Assembly: GCA_020465985.1 (NCBI GenBank)
Contig: JAANYP010007168.1
Location: 22,226-86,225 of the forward strand
DNA length: 64,000 nucleotides
Direction: 5' to 3'
DNA from: Centrapalus pauciflorus
Lineage: Eukaryota; Streptophyta; Magnoliopsida; Asterales; Asteraceae
The notes under the pieces are model-generated. The model did no database searches and was not told the DNA's origin. It saw only the letters and a program-made list of their open reading frames with translations. Positions 23,691 through 33,787 of the stretch are shown here, one piece after another. Numbering within the stretch: position 1 is the stretch's first letter; each line of letters opens with the position of its first letter. A program made the position numbers and the translations under genes.

Positions 23691-24034
23691 TTTGTTTTCA
23701 TTATTATTTACTTCGTATGCTTATTTAAGGGGGAGTCACTGTTTCATTAAAAAGATGCATAATTTTCAACTAACAGCTTGAGTATTTTCTCAAGCTGCTA
23801 GTTCATTTTCTCGGACTGTTAGTTATTCACTTGATCTGTCAAAGTGTGCAGGGCATTTAGGTAATTTTTAAATGTGTGTACGCGGGACCCAACCTTTTTC
23901 AAAACCTTTAAAAGGTCCCAGTTTCGTTCAGTTGTAACTACCAGTTACAAAGTTTTCTTCCACGGCCTTCCTTTTCTTCTCTGAACGATTCACACAATCT
24001 TCTTTGCAACCCTAAAATCTCCGATCAATCTTCA
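23691..24034 (+). other. Pol to accessory-ORF spacer
   Basis: 344 bases without ORFs. It includes the purine run 'aagggggagt' at 23729-23738, a PPT-like sequence inside the element, and 'caagctg' words like those of the LTR. Around 23906 'cctttaaaagg' resembles an internal TATA-like box, which could allow separate transcription of the downstream ORFs. That is speculative. Confidence 0.5.
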
Positions 24035-25504
24035 ATGGAGTTTGTCAAAGAACACAACTGCCTTCCATACTCTCTCAAACACTCTGAACTTCAGCCATTC
24101 CATGATATGATGGATTTTCTAAGGCACTCCCATATCCACCATGCCCTCAATATAAATCCCACCATATACATATCGCATATAGAACAGTTCTGGAACCGTG
24201 CCACTGTCCAAACCATCAATGGAATTCCTTCTATACTATCCAAGATTGATGGCACTCCCATCACCATTACTGAGGAATCCATTAGACGACATTTGCATCT
24301 TCAAGATGCCACAGGTATAACAGACCTAACTCTTGATGCTTTACATACTGGTCTTTATAATATAGGTTATAGGGGTCCTGCTGATTCATTTACTTTCTTG
24401 AAAGCCCATTTTTCTCCTAAATGGAAATATCTTGTCCATATTATTCAGCAGTGCATGAGCCCCAAAAGAACTGGTTGGTCAGAATTTTCTTCTAACATTG
24501 CCACTGCCTTAGTGTGCTTTTCAACAGGCCAACGGTTCAATTTTTCAAACATGATTTTTCAGGGGATGTTAAGGCATCATTCCCTAAAGAATGGGAAATT
24601 TTTAATGTATCCCAGATTTTTGGCAGAAATCATTGCACACACCTGCACTACTTCTCATTTACATAAGAGGATACATATTTCCCATAGGCACTCACTATCT
24701 TCTATAAAAAGGCTTTTAATTCAAAGTGCCAATTTTTTGAGTGTAGATGTTCCATTGCCTTCTGCAATGATGAACATCATCCTAAGAAACAGAGGAGAGG
24801 GTCCTGAGCAGGCTCAGCCTATCATCACTGCTACACCCCCAGGACCCCAATCCCCTCCTCATGATACACAAATTCCTTCTGTTCCTTTTCATCAGCCAAC
24901 AGTCACACTAAAATTTCTATATAAAAGGAAAAGAGGACCAGGAGCTCCTTCCTCCTCAGCCCTCAGACAAGAGCCATATATCCCTGTGCAGGAGGACACT
25001 TCTCCACAGAATATCCAAAGGGAACCAATTGAGGACACTCTCATCCTCACTCAGGAGGTGAACATCTCTTCAGAGATTGTTCATATGGGTTCTGTGGCTA
25101 GCACTACTGCTGTCTCTGCACAAGAGGCACAGGACAGTGCCAACATCACTAAGACCACGCCTATGGCAACAGCAAGTGTGCAAACACAAGCTGGAAGTCC
25201 CCAAAACCAAGAACAGAGGGGCCCAGAGGTTTCTACTTCTGGTATTCATGCCAGTGATAGATCACAAGCACCACAGGTGTTTACTGATCTTGAGGCTAGT
25301 CTGCAACTAATGCTTTTGACGGATCCCAAGATGAAACATGTTGTAGCTATGCTGGAATATCAACAGTCCATCATTGCTGCACAGGGTGCACAAATAATGG
25401 CCCTAAGGCAATCAGAAGTGGCTCAAAATCAGAGAATGGATTATCTCCATAAGGGGTTTACCCTTTGTGGAAATAAGATCATTCAATTAGAGCGTTTGAT
25501 TTAA
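24035..25504 (+). CDS. First accessory (SIRE env-position) ORF
   Basis: 489 residues starting MEFVKEHNCLPYS at an ATG with a long clean leader. Residues 1-250 look like a compact, mostly helical globular domain (HIEQFWNRATV, VHIIQQCMSP, TALVCFSTGQRFNFSNMIF). Residues 250-420 are Pro/Gln/Thr/Ser-rich and low in complexity, and the last 70 are helical (AMLEYQQSIIAAQGAQI). I see no signal peptide, no convincing membrane span and no Cys-rich ectodomain, so an envelope role is not supported. The same N-terminal domain survives in the relic at 8549-9596. It ends with a single TAA, and the next ORF continues in the same frame after 12 bases. Function unknown. Confidence 0.75.
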   Translation: MEFVKEHNCLPYSLKHSELQPFHDMMDFLRHSHIHHALNINPTIYISHIEQFWNRATVQTINGIPSILSKIDGTPITITEESIRRHLHLQDATGITDLTLDALHTGLYNIGYRGPADSFTFLKAHFSPKWKYLVHIIQQCMSPKRTGWSEFSSNIATALVCFSTGQRFNFSNMIFQGMLRHHSLKNGKFLMYPRFLAEIIAHTCTTSHLHKRIHISHRHSLSSIKRLLIQSANFLSVDVPLPSAMMNIILRNRGEGPEQAQPIITATPPGPQSPPHDTQIPSVPFHQPTVTLKFLYKRKRGPGAPSSSALRQEPYIPVQEDTSPQNIQREPIEDTLILTQEVNISSEIVHMGSVASTTAVSAQEAQDSANITKTTPMATASVQTQAGSPQNQEQRGPEVSTSGIHASDRSQAPQVFTDLEASLQLMLLTDPKMKHVVAMLEYQQSIIAAQGAQIMALRQSEVAQNQRMDYLHKGFTLCGNKIIQLERLI

Positions 25505-25516
25505 TCCCAAGGGGCA

Positions 25517-26863
25517 ATGGTTGTAGGTCCTCCTGACCAAACCAATGCTTCCAAAAAGGGGGAGAATCAGGAGGTTCCTGAATCAGTCCAAGCAGCTCCA
25601 ACAGCATCAGTCCAAGCAGCCTCAACAGTTCCACCTTCTAGGCTAACAGTCCCAACAGCTTCTCAAGCTGTTAGCCTAGAAACTCAAGCTGCTGCCTCCT
25701 CAAAAGCAACTGGAGTGGTTATAAGGGAAAGTGCTCAAGCTCCATCCAGTATAGTCCAAGCTACAATCTCTGCTGCAACTGACAAGGGCAAGGGCATTCT
25801 CATTGAGTCTCCAAAGCACAAATTTTCTTCCAAAGAAGCCCAGATTGCCTTCGATGCTGAAGTTGCCAAAAAGATAGCAGAAGAACAAGACAAAGAGTTA
25901 GACCAGCAAACCCAGCCCTCAATGGACGATGATGCAACATTAGGAGATTACCTAAAGGGGTTTGTGGTCAAACAAGGAGAGAAGAAGAGAAAGCTGCCAA
26001 CAGGGCACTCCAAGGCTGAGCACAGAAGATTTCTGATCAATTTTGCCTTTGCAGCAGGTATCCCAAAGAAAATGGCTCAGTCAATGACTACTGAAAGGCT
26101 GCAGGATATCCATGACAAAGAGATGGACAAAAGGAAGAAATCCAAAGTCTCCCAAGAAGTCCAAAGACCCCAAGAACCAGTTCAAACTGGTACAAGTAAT
26201 GTTCAAACTGCTGCCAGTGCCCCTGCTCCTTCTGATCAAGCTGTTACTTCCATTCCTGCATCTGATTCATCATCACAAGCAAAGCTGCATCAAGTTAAAA
26301 GGGTATTGTTTGAGCAGCAACTGCAAAAGGCCATGGAAATAGAGAAATTGATTGATCAGCATGACTTTACAAAGCCTCTGATCAATTACTGGTATGCTAA
26401 GCCACTGGATGATATTGACTTAAGATTTAAGTTTGTGGTGAGAAGGGAATCTGGACCAGAAGAAGAGTATGATACATTTTGGCATATGGTTCAGAAGTTG
26501 ACCAAAGATGAGCTTATCAGGATGCATAACATTGGGTCTGTGACACAAGTAAGATCTGCTCTACCACAAGTGAAACAAGTTATTAAAGATCTGAAGTCCA
26601 TTTTTGACCCTGAGTCTATAAGGGAAGAGATAGAGGATGCCAACAAGAAGGAAAAGAAGATCAAGCAAGTTGATCTGTTTGTCAAATCAAGGACTTACAG
26701 AATCAAATTTTCAGATGAATCTGGTATGTTCTTTAATCTTGAATTCTATGATCTTCCAAAGGAAATGTTGATCCAGATGAAATCTGTTAAGATATCATGT
26801 GATAGAGATGAGATGAAGACAGAATTTTTGAAGGCTGTAAATCAGAAACTTGCAAAGTTATAA
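25517..26863 (+). CDS. Second accessory ORF, in frame with the first
   Basis: 448 residues. The N-terminal third is Ala/Thr/Ser/Gln-rich. From about residue 110 it is charged and helical, including a KKIAEEQDKELDQ stretch and HRRFLINFAFAAGIPKKMAQ. The C-terminal 200 residues form a conserved block (LINYWYAKPLDDIDLRFKFV, then IKQVDLFVKSRTYRIKF and EFYDLPKEML). The block recurs in the minus-strand relic at 61589-62366 and is analogous in layout to the VDNETAEAI...VILKVYDPLHLVNL block of the other SIRE-like family at 7.6 and 10.4 kb. The only break from the preceding ORF is TAA at 25502-25504, so together they could be one protein of about 940 residues. It ends 101 bases before the 3' LTR. Role unknown. 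Confidence 0.75.
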   Translation: MVVGPPDQTNASKKGENQEVPESVQAAPTASVQAASTVPPSRLTVPTASQAVSLETQAAASSKATGVVIRESAQAPSSIVQATISAATDKGKGILIESPKHKFSSKEAQIAFDAEVAKKIAEEQDKELDQQTQPSMDDDATLGDYLKGFVVKQGEKKRKLPTGHSKAEHRRFLINFAFAAGIPKKMAQSMTTERLQDIHDKEMDKRKKSKVSQEVQRPQEPVQTGTSNVQTAASAPAPSDQAVTSIPASDSSSQAKLHQVKRVLFEQQLQKAMEIEKLIDQHDFTKPLINYWYAKPLDDIDLRFKFVVRRESGPEEEYDTFWHMVQKLTKDELIRMHNIGSVTQVRSALPQVKQVIKDLKSIFDPESIREEIEDANKKEKKIKQVDLFVKSRTYRIKFSDESGMFFNLEFYDLPKEMLIQMKSVKISCDRDEMKTEFLKAVNQKLAKL

Positions 26864-26951
26864 GTTTTTGAAAGCCTTGGTTTGTAAATAACAGTTTACT
26901 TATTCATTTCCATTTTTTTTTAGAACTTAAAGTCTTGTGTAAAGAATTTAA

Positions 26952-26964
26952 GTTAGGGGGAGAT
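26952..26964 (+). other. Polypurine tract of the full-length Copia element
   Basis: 'gttagggggagat' directly before the 3' LTR start TGTTGGGAAATAG; the plus-strand priming site. Confidence 0.85.
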
Positions 26965-27628
26965 TGTTGGGAAATAGTTTAAGTAGGATCAAGCTGTTAG
27001 TTAGACTTCTCAAACTGTTAGTAGAGTTTATATGTAAATCCAAAGTTCATGCTGCTAGTTGAAGAAACTCGAGCTGCCAGTGTAAAAGTTCAAGCTGCCA
27101 GAGTAAATCAACTCAAGTTGCTCTGTTCAAGCTGTCAAAGGATTCAAGCTGCTCAACAGTTTCATAAACAGAAAGTGCTGATTTTCAGGAAAAGATATCT
27201 ACACAAAGATTCCAGCATATCTACTATCAAAGAAGTCGTAGTCCTTCAAGGAAACATATCAAGAAGCAATATAAATACATAGAATAGGTCTTTCTATTGT
27301 ATAAGTTTTTTTTTGCATATTCAAGTCTGCAATTGCTTCTTGTTTTAGTTTTCATAAGCCTCTAAGGTTGTAAAACCCTAAGAACAGTCTGTGTTCTTCG
27401 TCTAATCAAACAGATTAGAGGTGATTGTAATCATTGAGATCAGCAATACAAGCATTCTTGATTATTTATTGTGTTTATCTGCTATTTATTCTGAAAGCTT
27501 TTGTTAAAATAATTAAGTGTTATTCCGCAAACTTCTTAATTAAACTTTGATTCAAAGCAAGATTATTGATTTATACTCTGATAAATTCAAATCAGTTAGT
27601 CTTGGTTAAGTACTTTTAGATCCTGACA
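26965..27628 (+). mobile_element. 3' LTR of the full-length Copia element
   Basis: 664 bp, matching the 5' LTR except about six single-base differences (all transitions, for example aagttgtta/aagctgtta and cattaagatc/cattgagatc) and one extra T in a T-run near 27308. Confidence 0.95.
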
Positions 27629-28923
27629 CCTCTGCTTCTTCAAGATCTTGTTTGAAATTACTTGTAGAAGGAACATTAGTGTTGGCTACCAGACAGTTGT
27701 TGTCCTCCTCATCAGATGATGAATCAGAGTCTTCCCAGTCACAGGTTTCAGCCATTAGTCCCTTCTGTTTATTAGAAGCCACTGAGTCCTCTAACTTTTT
27801 CAGCCTGGCCTCGGCCATAAGGTACTTAACCCTGTAGTCATCATCCCTGTTTGTCTTGTAAGGTTTGGAAGATGAGCCAATAGCTTTTGACACGCAGTTT
27901 GCAGCTATATGACCAGTCTTGCCACATCTGAAGCACTCAGCCTTAGATTTATCAAATGGTTTTTTTTTTTTTTTGTAACACCTAATTTTCTCTGTGACAT
28001 TTTATTTCCAAATAATTTCTTGTTGAATTTTCTGACAAGCATGACAATAATTTGCTCATTATCAAGTTCACAAAGATCTTCATACTCCTCTTCTCCTTCT
28101 GAGGTTACCTCCAAGTTATCATCAACCTGTTGATCAGCTTGTGTAAACACATCATACACCTGATTAACAGGTTGCCTCACATTAGCCACTAAGGTTGAAC
28201 CCCTCTTAGACATTTCCAAGGCATTTCTCTTTTGTAACCTTGATTGTTCATCATTAAGCAAAGATCCATAGAGGTTGACTAGATCTATGCTTCTAACTGT
28301 GTCTGAGTTTCTCAGAATAGTTGAAAAATAGTTCCATTCTTCAGGCAAGATGTCTAAGAATTTGTTCACCGGGGTTAAATTGTCCTTAGTGATCCTAACA
28401 ACCTTGAGATCATTAATTAGAGCAGTGAACCTGGTGTAGGTTTCAGTGAGACTCTCCTTGGGCTTTACAAAGAATAGTTCATATTGTCTGACAAGATTGT
28501 TAATCCAGTTATCCAATGTGATAGTGGGGCCATCATAGACGGTACACAAAGTATCCCACATTTCTTTAGCAGTTTTCATCTTCTCAACCTGTTTGAACAC
28601 ATCATCAGGTAGAGAGATGACAACGTTCTGTCTTTTACATCAAGGGCCACTAGTCTTTTACCTTCATCAGTCCATTAAGCTTTTGCTTTCTCAATGGTCC
28701 TGACCTAAGGAACAGCACCTTCAGTAGTAGGAGTAATGGTAGTAACAGAGGTAGACACATATGGACCTTCTATTACTATCTCTGGAAGTTGCACATCCAA
28801 ATTCTCTAAATAGAGCATCATTCTACACTTCCATCCAGAGAAGTTCTGATGATTAAACTTAGGAGGCTTGGCCATAGATCCATTGTCATAGTAGGAAAAA
28901 GAGTTTGAAGCACTGTTGTCCAT
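27629..28923 (-). pseudogene. Gag of the older minus-strand Copia element, N-terminal half
   Basis: Starts at 28923 (MDNSASNSFSYYDNGS, then KFNHQNFSGWKCRMMLYLEN) and continues as UBN2-type gag (EMWDTLCTVYDGP, ETYTRFTALINDL). A CCHC knuckle, CFRCGKTGHIAANC, falls at about 27940-27900, and an acidic SDSSSDEEDNN region follows. Breaks occur near 28600 and 28690, and a 16-base T-run at about 27961-27976 shifts the frame. The 27628/27629 border is the CCTCT target site; across it the same protein continues at 16848. First 5 bases are the right copy of the TSD. Confidence 0.9.
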
Positions 28924-28973
28924 AGAGAGAAGTGGGAAGTTATGAGAGATCTTTAGTTAACACACACTCTAAA

Positions 28974-28989
28974 CTGCTCTGATACCAGT
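28974..28989 (-). other. Primer-binding site of the older minus-strand Copia element
   Basis: Minus strand ACTGGTATCAGAGCAG, the iMet-type primer site, directly following the LTR end at 28990. Confidence 0.8.
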
Positions 28990-29849
28990 TGTAGGTACCA
29001 AAGGTTTCCCAAGCATGTTAATAGAAGCTGTAGAGGGGGGTGTAAATATAGCTAATTCTTTAGAACACACTTTTTCTCAATGTTTGTATGTATATACATT
29101 AACAGTTGTTAAAATTACAAACAAGTTTGGATTGCGGAATGATCCAAACTGAGATGACGGAAACAACATACTGTAAACTAATCTAAGACTCACTCAGACT
29201 AGATACAATGAATTTACTCACTAAAGTTCACTCACTGTTTATAAAAGACACAGACAGACAGCTTTGAGATGGAACAGCTTAGACACACTTAGCTATTTTA
29301 CTCCAAGTTAAAAGCAGAAGTTGCATGCATGAAAAACACACTTCACTTTGCAAATACACATTCTAGACCTGTTGATGTCTCTCGCTTTTTCTAATTCTTT
29401 GGAAGCTTATCTTTTATACTCACTCTCAGAATCTCAGTGAAGCTTCTTCGTTTGTTGTAGAGAAAGTGGGAATGACTTGCAAAAAGACAAGGATGGCTTT
29501 CTACACGTCTGACAAATCAGGATTTGTCTACTTCTTGCAAAATCTTCGTCTTTTTTCTTTTAGTCTCTATTGTCCATAGCTTTACCTTAAAGAGGAATGT
29601 CAACTTTAGACCTTTACTCTTTATGTAATGCTATCTTGATATAAGAAATGGTCTGTCACCCATCTCAATTATTCTTTTTGTCTTCATGCTTCTGAACAGC
29701 TTTGGCAGAACTTGGAGCTTCTGATTTTCCACTTTGTCTTGAGTTGTAGACTGATCTTTACGTTCAAGACTTTGCATGAGGACATGGAAACAAATTTCAT
29801 AAAGTGTAAAACCTGTTCATAAAGAACAGGTTAAATTTTATGGATTACA
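28990..29849 (-). mobile_element. Probable 5' LTR of the older minus-strand Copia element
   Basis: Plus-strand borders are TG (28990, TGTAGGTACC) and CA (about 29849, GGATTACA), with the primer site adjacent. About 860 bp, no ORF. No matching LTR is found at the other end of the element: LTR B (9597-10241) does not resemble it. The upper boundary is inferred from the CA and from the start of a gag fragment at 29850. Confidence 0.6.
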
Positions 29850-30297
29850 GTTTTTGATGAAAAAGTAAAAACATTTGAATATTTACTTGTTGATCTAAAA
29901 GCTGCTATTGAGAAGCATGATGCTTTGTTGTCTGAGATCTTCAAGTTAAAAACTGATATTGAGATAACAACTAATAAACTGGATAGCTTTCATAAGTTGG
30001 AAACTTAACTTGATGAAGTAAAACTCATCAATACCATTTTATTAGAAGAAAAAAGAGAGACAGACACAAAGCATGTCAAGCTTCAAAAGATTATTGACTC
30101 TTGGTGCCAATCTGCACAGAAAGTCAATCATTGTATCAGTCAACAGATTCCTGCTCAAATCCAAGCCTATCTTGGAGGGGATCTTGATACAGCAGCCTCA
30201 ATTGTTGAGATAAATAATCTCGAAAAAGACTTATCCACTCTTGGTGAGCTTCCAAATACTTTCATTCAGAAAGTACCATTAAATTGTTTAGTAAGAT
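29850..30297 (+). pseudogene. Inverted fragment of Copia gag coiled coil
   Basis: Plus-strand reading gives LKAAIEKHDALLSEI, EKRETDTKHVKLQKI, DSWCQSAQKVNHCI and IPAQIQAYLGGDLD with one stop. It matches the minus-strand gag coiled coil at about 16380-16780 nearly residue for residue, but in the opposite orientation. It abuts the presumed LTR border at 29849. It is a fragment of another copy, or an inversion product. Confidence 0.75.
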
Positions 30298-31330
30298 AGA
30301 AAATTTGATCTTCTAATCCTTTAATAATGACCAACTATGAAATTCTGTCATTATCAAACAATTGGTAATCAGTTTTAAAATATTCTTCTTTAATTAAGAA
30401 CATCATTCTCTTATCTTCAAACAATTTATATATCGCTTTGAAATCTTGTTCTTTAAGTAAGAACTCATTTCTATTCTTCTCAAATAATTCTTTAGTTGAT
30501 CAAAACTCCTTTACAAGAGCAAACAATTCTTTAGATTTGTTTGAAACATAACTTTGATTAGGATGATTCGTCTTTGAAAGTGTCTCTTCAAGATCTTCAA
30601 CTATCTTGTAAAAATCAAATCGTTCAGGCTAAAGATATTTTAGTTGAGTTGCATTTTAAAAATGTTCTCGTTCGGAATCTTCAAGTTCGTTTGATAATTC
30701 AGATATTATCACTTTAAGAACATGATTCTCAGAATTCATAACTTTTGTTTTTCTTTAAAATTCAAAACTTCGTCTTTCAGTCTTGTGATCTCATTTAAAG
30801 CAAATGCTTTATATGTATTTAGTTGAACATGAATGTCATAATTGTTCTTACGAATTGTTCAGATTCAGTAAGTTTTGCAATCAGCTCAGACTTCTCAGAT
30901 GTTAGCTTTGAAATGGAATCATGATTAGTCATTTGATTTTCAAACAGTTTAAGCTTCTCAATCAGCTTAGAATTCTCAGCTCTGAGATTCAAGACCTGAT
31001 CATGTTCATCTGTTAGTTCAAGTTCCTAATAAACTACCTTTTCTTTCTATTTTTGTAACTAAACATCTGCTTGTTCAACCAGCTTTGTCACATTGATCAA
31101 TTCTACTTCAAATTCATTCAGTTGTACAGTTACATCAACAGGCTCTTCAGTAGTAGTCATAAAGCAATGAGCAATATCCTTTGTTTCGGTTCTTCATATT
31201 TGTGCTTCCTTGATGATATCTGCCTTTCAAACTTCTTTTTAAATGCCTTTTGGAGATTGAGTAATTCCAGCTTCATCTATTCAATATCAATGTCACAAAA
31301 ATCAGTGTTAGATTCCATCTGATTAGATTA
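30298..31330 (-). pseudogene. Retrotransposon coiled-coil protein relic
   Basis: On the minus strand from about 31325: MESNTDFCDIDIE, KLELLNLQKAFKKKFERQ, then Glu/Lys/Leu-rich heptads (LNLRAENSKLIEKLKLFE, SEKSELIAKLTESEQF), with many stops and frame shifts. It resembles the coiled-coil section of SIRE-like gag proteins. No catalytic domain is visible. It ends where the opposite-strand fragment at 30297 begins. Confidence 0.5.
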
Positions 31331-31450
31331 GTGAAAATTGAATGAAAATCAAATATGCTCAGAAAATATCAGCAATTCGTTATATGATGAGCGAAGGAAC
31401 CAAAGTTTGTGATTAGACCAAGATTTAATGATCTGAAGGGTTGTTCGAGA

Positions 31451-31482
<32 letters not shown>

Positions 31483-31681
31483 GGTTGATGACTTGGTGAA
31501 AATCGGCTCTGAAGTGACTTTAGACGTTGATTTTTCAGGTTCTTTTTCGAAAAATGGTTGTAACTTTCTTCTGGAGTCGAATTAGGCCTCGAAAAATTCC
31601 CGAACCGGCTTCATTTTGACGTATGGTTGGCCCTGTAACAATATTATACTCAAAAGTTATGGCCACTTGAAGCAGTAAAGG
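31331..31681. other. Leader-like AT-rich stretch with a (TA)n tract
   Basis: No gene. (AT)n at 31450-31479. The rest is AT-rich and may be leader or LTR of the decayed minus-strand element. Confidence 0.5.
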
Positions 31682-32140
31682 TCATAGACTAAATTTTGAA
31701 TAATATAGCCTTGAATCTCGAATGATATACCTTGAATCTTGAAGTATATGCCTTGTATCTCGAATATAATGCTCTCGAAGTATGTGACTGAATCTTGAAG
31801 GCTTAAGGATAAATCTCATAGGCTTAAGACTAACTTTCGAATGTTGAATGTTGAATCTCGAACTAGGAAGGCTAAATCTCGAAGTATGAAGGTTGAATCT
31901 CGAATTATAAAGACTAAGACTGAATCTTGAAGTATGAAGGAAGAATCTCGAATTATAAAGACTGAATTTCGAAGTATGAAGGCTGAATCTCGAATTATAA
32001 AGACTGAATCTCGAAGTATGAAATTTGTATCTCGAATTATAAAGACTGAATCTCGAAGTATGAAGGCTGAATCTCGAATTATAAAGACTCAATCTCGAAG
32101 TATGAAGGTTGAATTTCGAATGACACTTGACAAATTTCGA
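31682..32140. repeat. 42-bp minisatellite built of two 21-bp halves
   Basis: From about 31850 to 32120 a unit of two alternating 21-bp halves (gaatctcgaattataaagac- and gaatctcgaagtatgaaggc- types) repeats about five to six times, with shorter degenerate copies to the left. Because 21 and 42 are multiples of three, both strands read as long repetitive ORFs (SRFSLYNSRFSLH-type and its reverse). I do not consider these genes. The array lies beside a retroelement relic and probably sits in its LTR. Confidence 0.85.
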
Positions 32141-33688
32141 AATCAAGAGCTTGAAACTCAATCTAAAATTCGCAATCACTTGACTTAAACAAAAATTTCC
32201 ATTGACTTCCTTCAATTCTTCAATCCTTAAAAAAAACAAACACAAACATGTTTTTGTCATTTATTAGTAATTAAAATGGATCAAACAAAGTATTTACTTC
32301 ATAAAAAGATAAGAACACTCAAGAACGCAACAAGTTTTCAAAATCAGAAAAATGACTAATTCAACATTCAATTGATGAAATTAACTAACAAAACTTATCA
32401 ACATTGATTCCTAATCAAAAATTGGATCCAAAACATCTTGTTTCAACCAAAATCATCAAGAATTAATCAAGAACATGCACTGGAAACACGAAGAACACAC
32501 AGTCCAAACTTTCTGAAATTTGACGATTTCACTCAATATTATGAATTAATATCTGAAATTTTACGACAAAAACATGTATATCATACTCACAACATATCCA
32601 AAATTCATATTAATTGGACAAATAGAGAATTTTATACGAATTTTTTAAGTAGACAACTCTGTTTCGGGAAAAATCCAGATGAAATTTTAACCATCGATTT
32701 CTCCCAATATATTTGGAAATAGACTTTGAAATATTCAGGAATTGTTTGTTATATTAAACCTAATACTCACTCAAAAAATTAGAATCTATTTCAAATCCAA
32801 ACAAAATATCCAAAAATCGATCTCAAGAACGTAAAAAAACGAATTTCAGAAATTAAAAAATTGATTACTCCCTGATCGTGTCGAATTAGGACTTGAAATT
32901 TTTACTGGATCTTCATCTTGTTGATTTTCAAAACATATCCTAAATTAAACTCAATCCTTCAACGTATGAATTTTCTAAAAATTCCAGAAGATCACATCTC
33001 AAAAATTAGACTTTTTTCGGTTGAACTTTTCTTGATTTCTTGCAAGATTTTTGATTTTGATTCACCCCCTAGGTTATGATACAAATTGTGAATTCATGAT
33101 CTAGGTGACTCAGTACATTGAATAAAATCTTGCTTTGATTGAATGCTTAACTCTCAACTACACTTTGAAAACACACACTTGAAAATGAGAGTTCCAACAT
33201 TGATAAGGAAATTTTCCTTATATACAAGTTTTCTAACATTCTGCTAATCACAACATTAGTCCTTGAACTTATATAATATTGTTTTTCACCTCTTTAATTT
33301 TGTATTTAACAAAAAAAAATTTGCATGCTTACATTTTATTTATGTTTAAATTTTTCTATGAAAATGTATGAATGCAGTGGTTTTTAATCTTTCCCCTATG
33401 CTCAAATGTGTTCGGTTTGCATTTAAACATCTGTATCTGTCATCGCAACACACGGATATCATAACTAGTTATCAAGAAAGTAGTACCATTCATTTAAATT
33501 ATCATGATCTTTCATGATATTTTGATAAAGTATCTTATTCTTATGTTTTACATCATTTAGTTATATATCGTTACATCAAAGTCTTATCATTTATCACTAT
33601 TTAGTTGTAATTAATTGTTATTAAATTTTACTTTTGATAAACTCATAACCATCAAACGCATGTGATTCCTTTTACTTTAAAATAACTT
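32141..33688. other. Unassigned AT-rich sequence, possible old LTR/leader
   Basis: No protein feature found; the short ORF at 32438-32722 has no recognisable motif. Near 33065-33090 the minus strand reads TTTGTATCATAACCTAGGGGG, a degenerate match to the Copia primer site region, which would make 33.1-33.25 kb the end of an old minus-strand LTR. Weak. Confidence 0.3.
33680..33688. other. 9-bp target-site duplication AAATAACTT, left copy
   Basis: AAATAACTT directly before the TIR start GAGTAAATTAC; an identical 9-mer follows the other terminus at 42774-42782. Confidence 0.8.
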
Positions 33689-33782
33689 GAGTAAATTACA
33701 AAAATTGGTCCCGTGGTTCGCATTAAAATTTGGATTCGATCATTGTGGTTTCAATTTTGAATAAACGGTTCTTATTTGCATA

Positions 33783-33787
33783 GTTTA
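33783..33787. other. Target-site duplication GTTTA, left copy
   Basis: GTTTA before the chromovirus, repeated at 41705-41709 after it. Confidence 0.85.

Larger units (their letters stand above)
16849..27628 (+). mobile_element. Full-length SIRE-like Copia retrotransposon (10.8 kb)
   Basis: Complete structure: TSD CCTCT, 663-bp LTR, iMet-type primer site, gag, protease-integrase-RT-RNase H, two extra 3' ORFs, polypurine tract, 664-bp LTR, TSD. By eye the LTRs differ at about six positions, all transitions, and one T in a homopolymer, so insertion is recent. It lies inside the gag of an older minus-strand Copia element. Extra ORFs after pol are a feature of the SIRE/Maximus lineage, although these LTRs are shorter than usual there, so lineage is likely but not proven. 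Pol carries one in-frame stop, so this copy may not be autonomous. Confidence 0.95.

Noticed and set aside
24035..26863. Retroviral envelope gene
   Set aside because: It is in the position where SIRE-type elements have an env-like ORF, but I see no signal peptide, transmembrane segment or cysteine-rich ectodomain.
31682..32260. 192-residue repetitive ORF (SRFSLYNSRF-type) and its opposite-strand partner
   Set aside because: It is a 42-bp minisatellite whose unit is a multiple of three, so both strands stay open by arithmetic.
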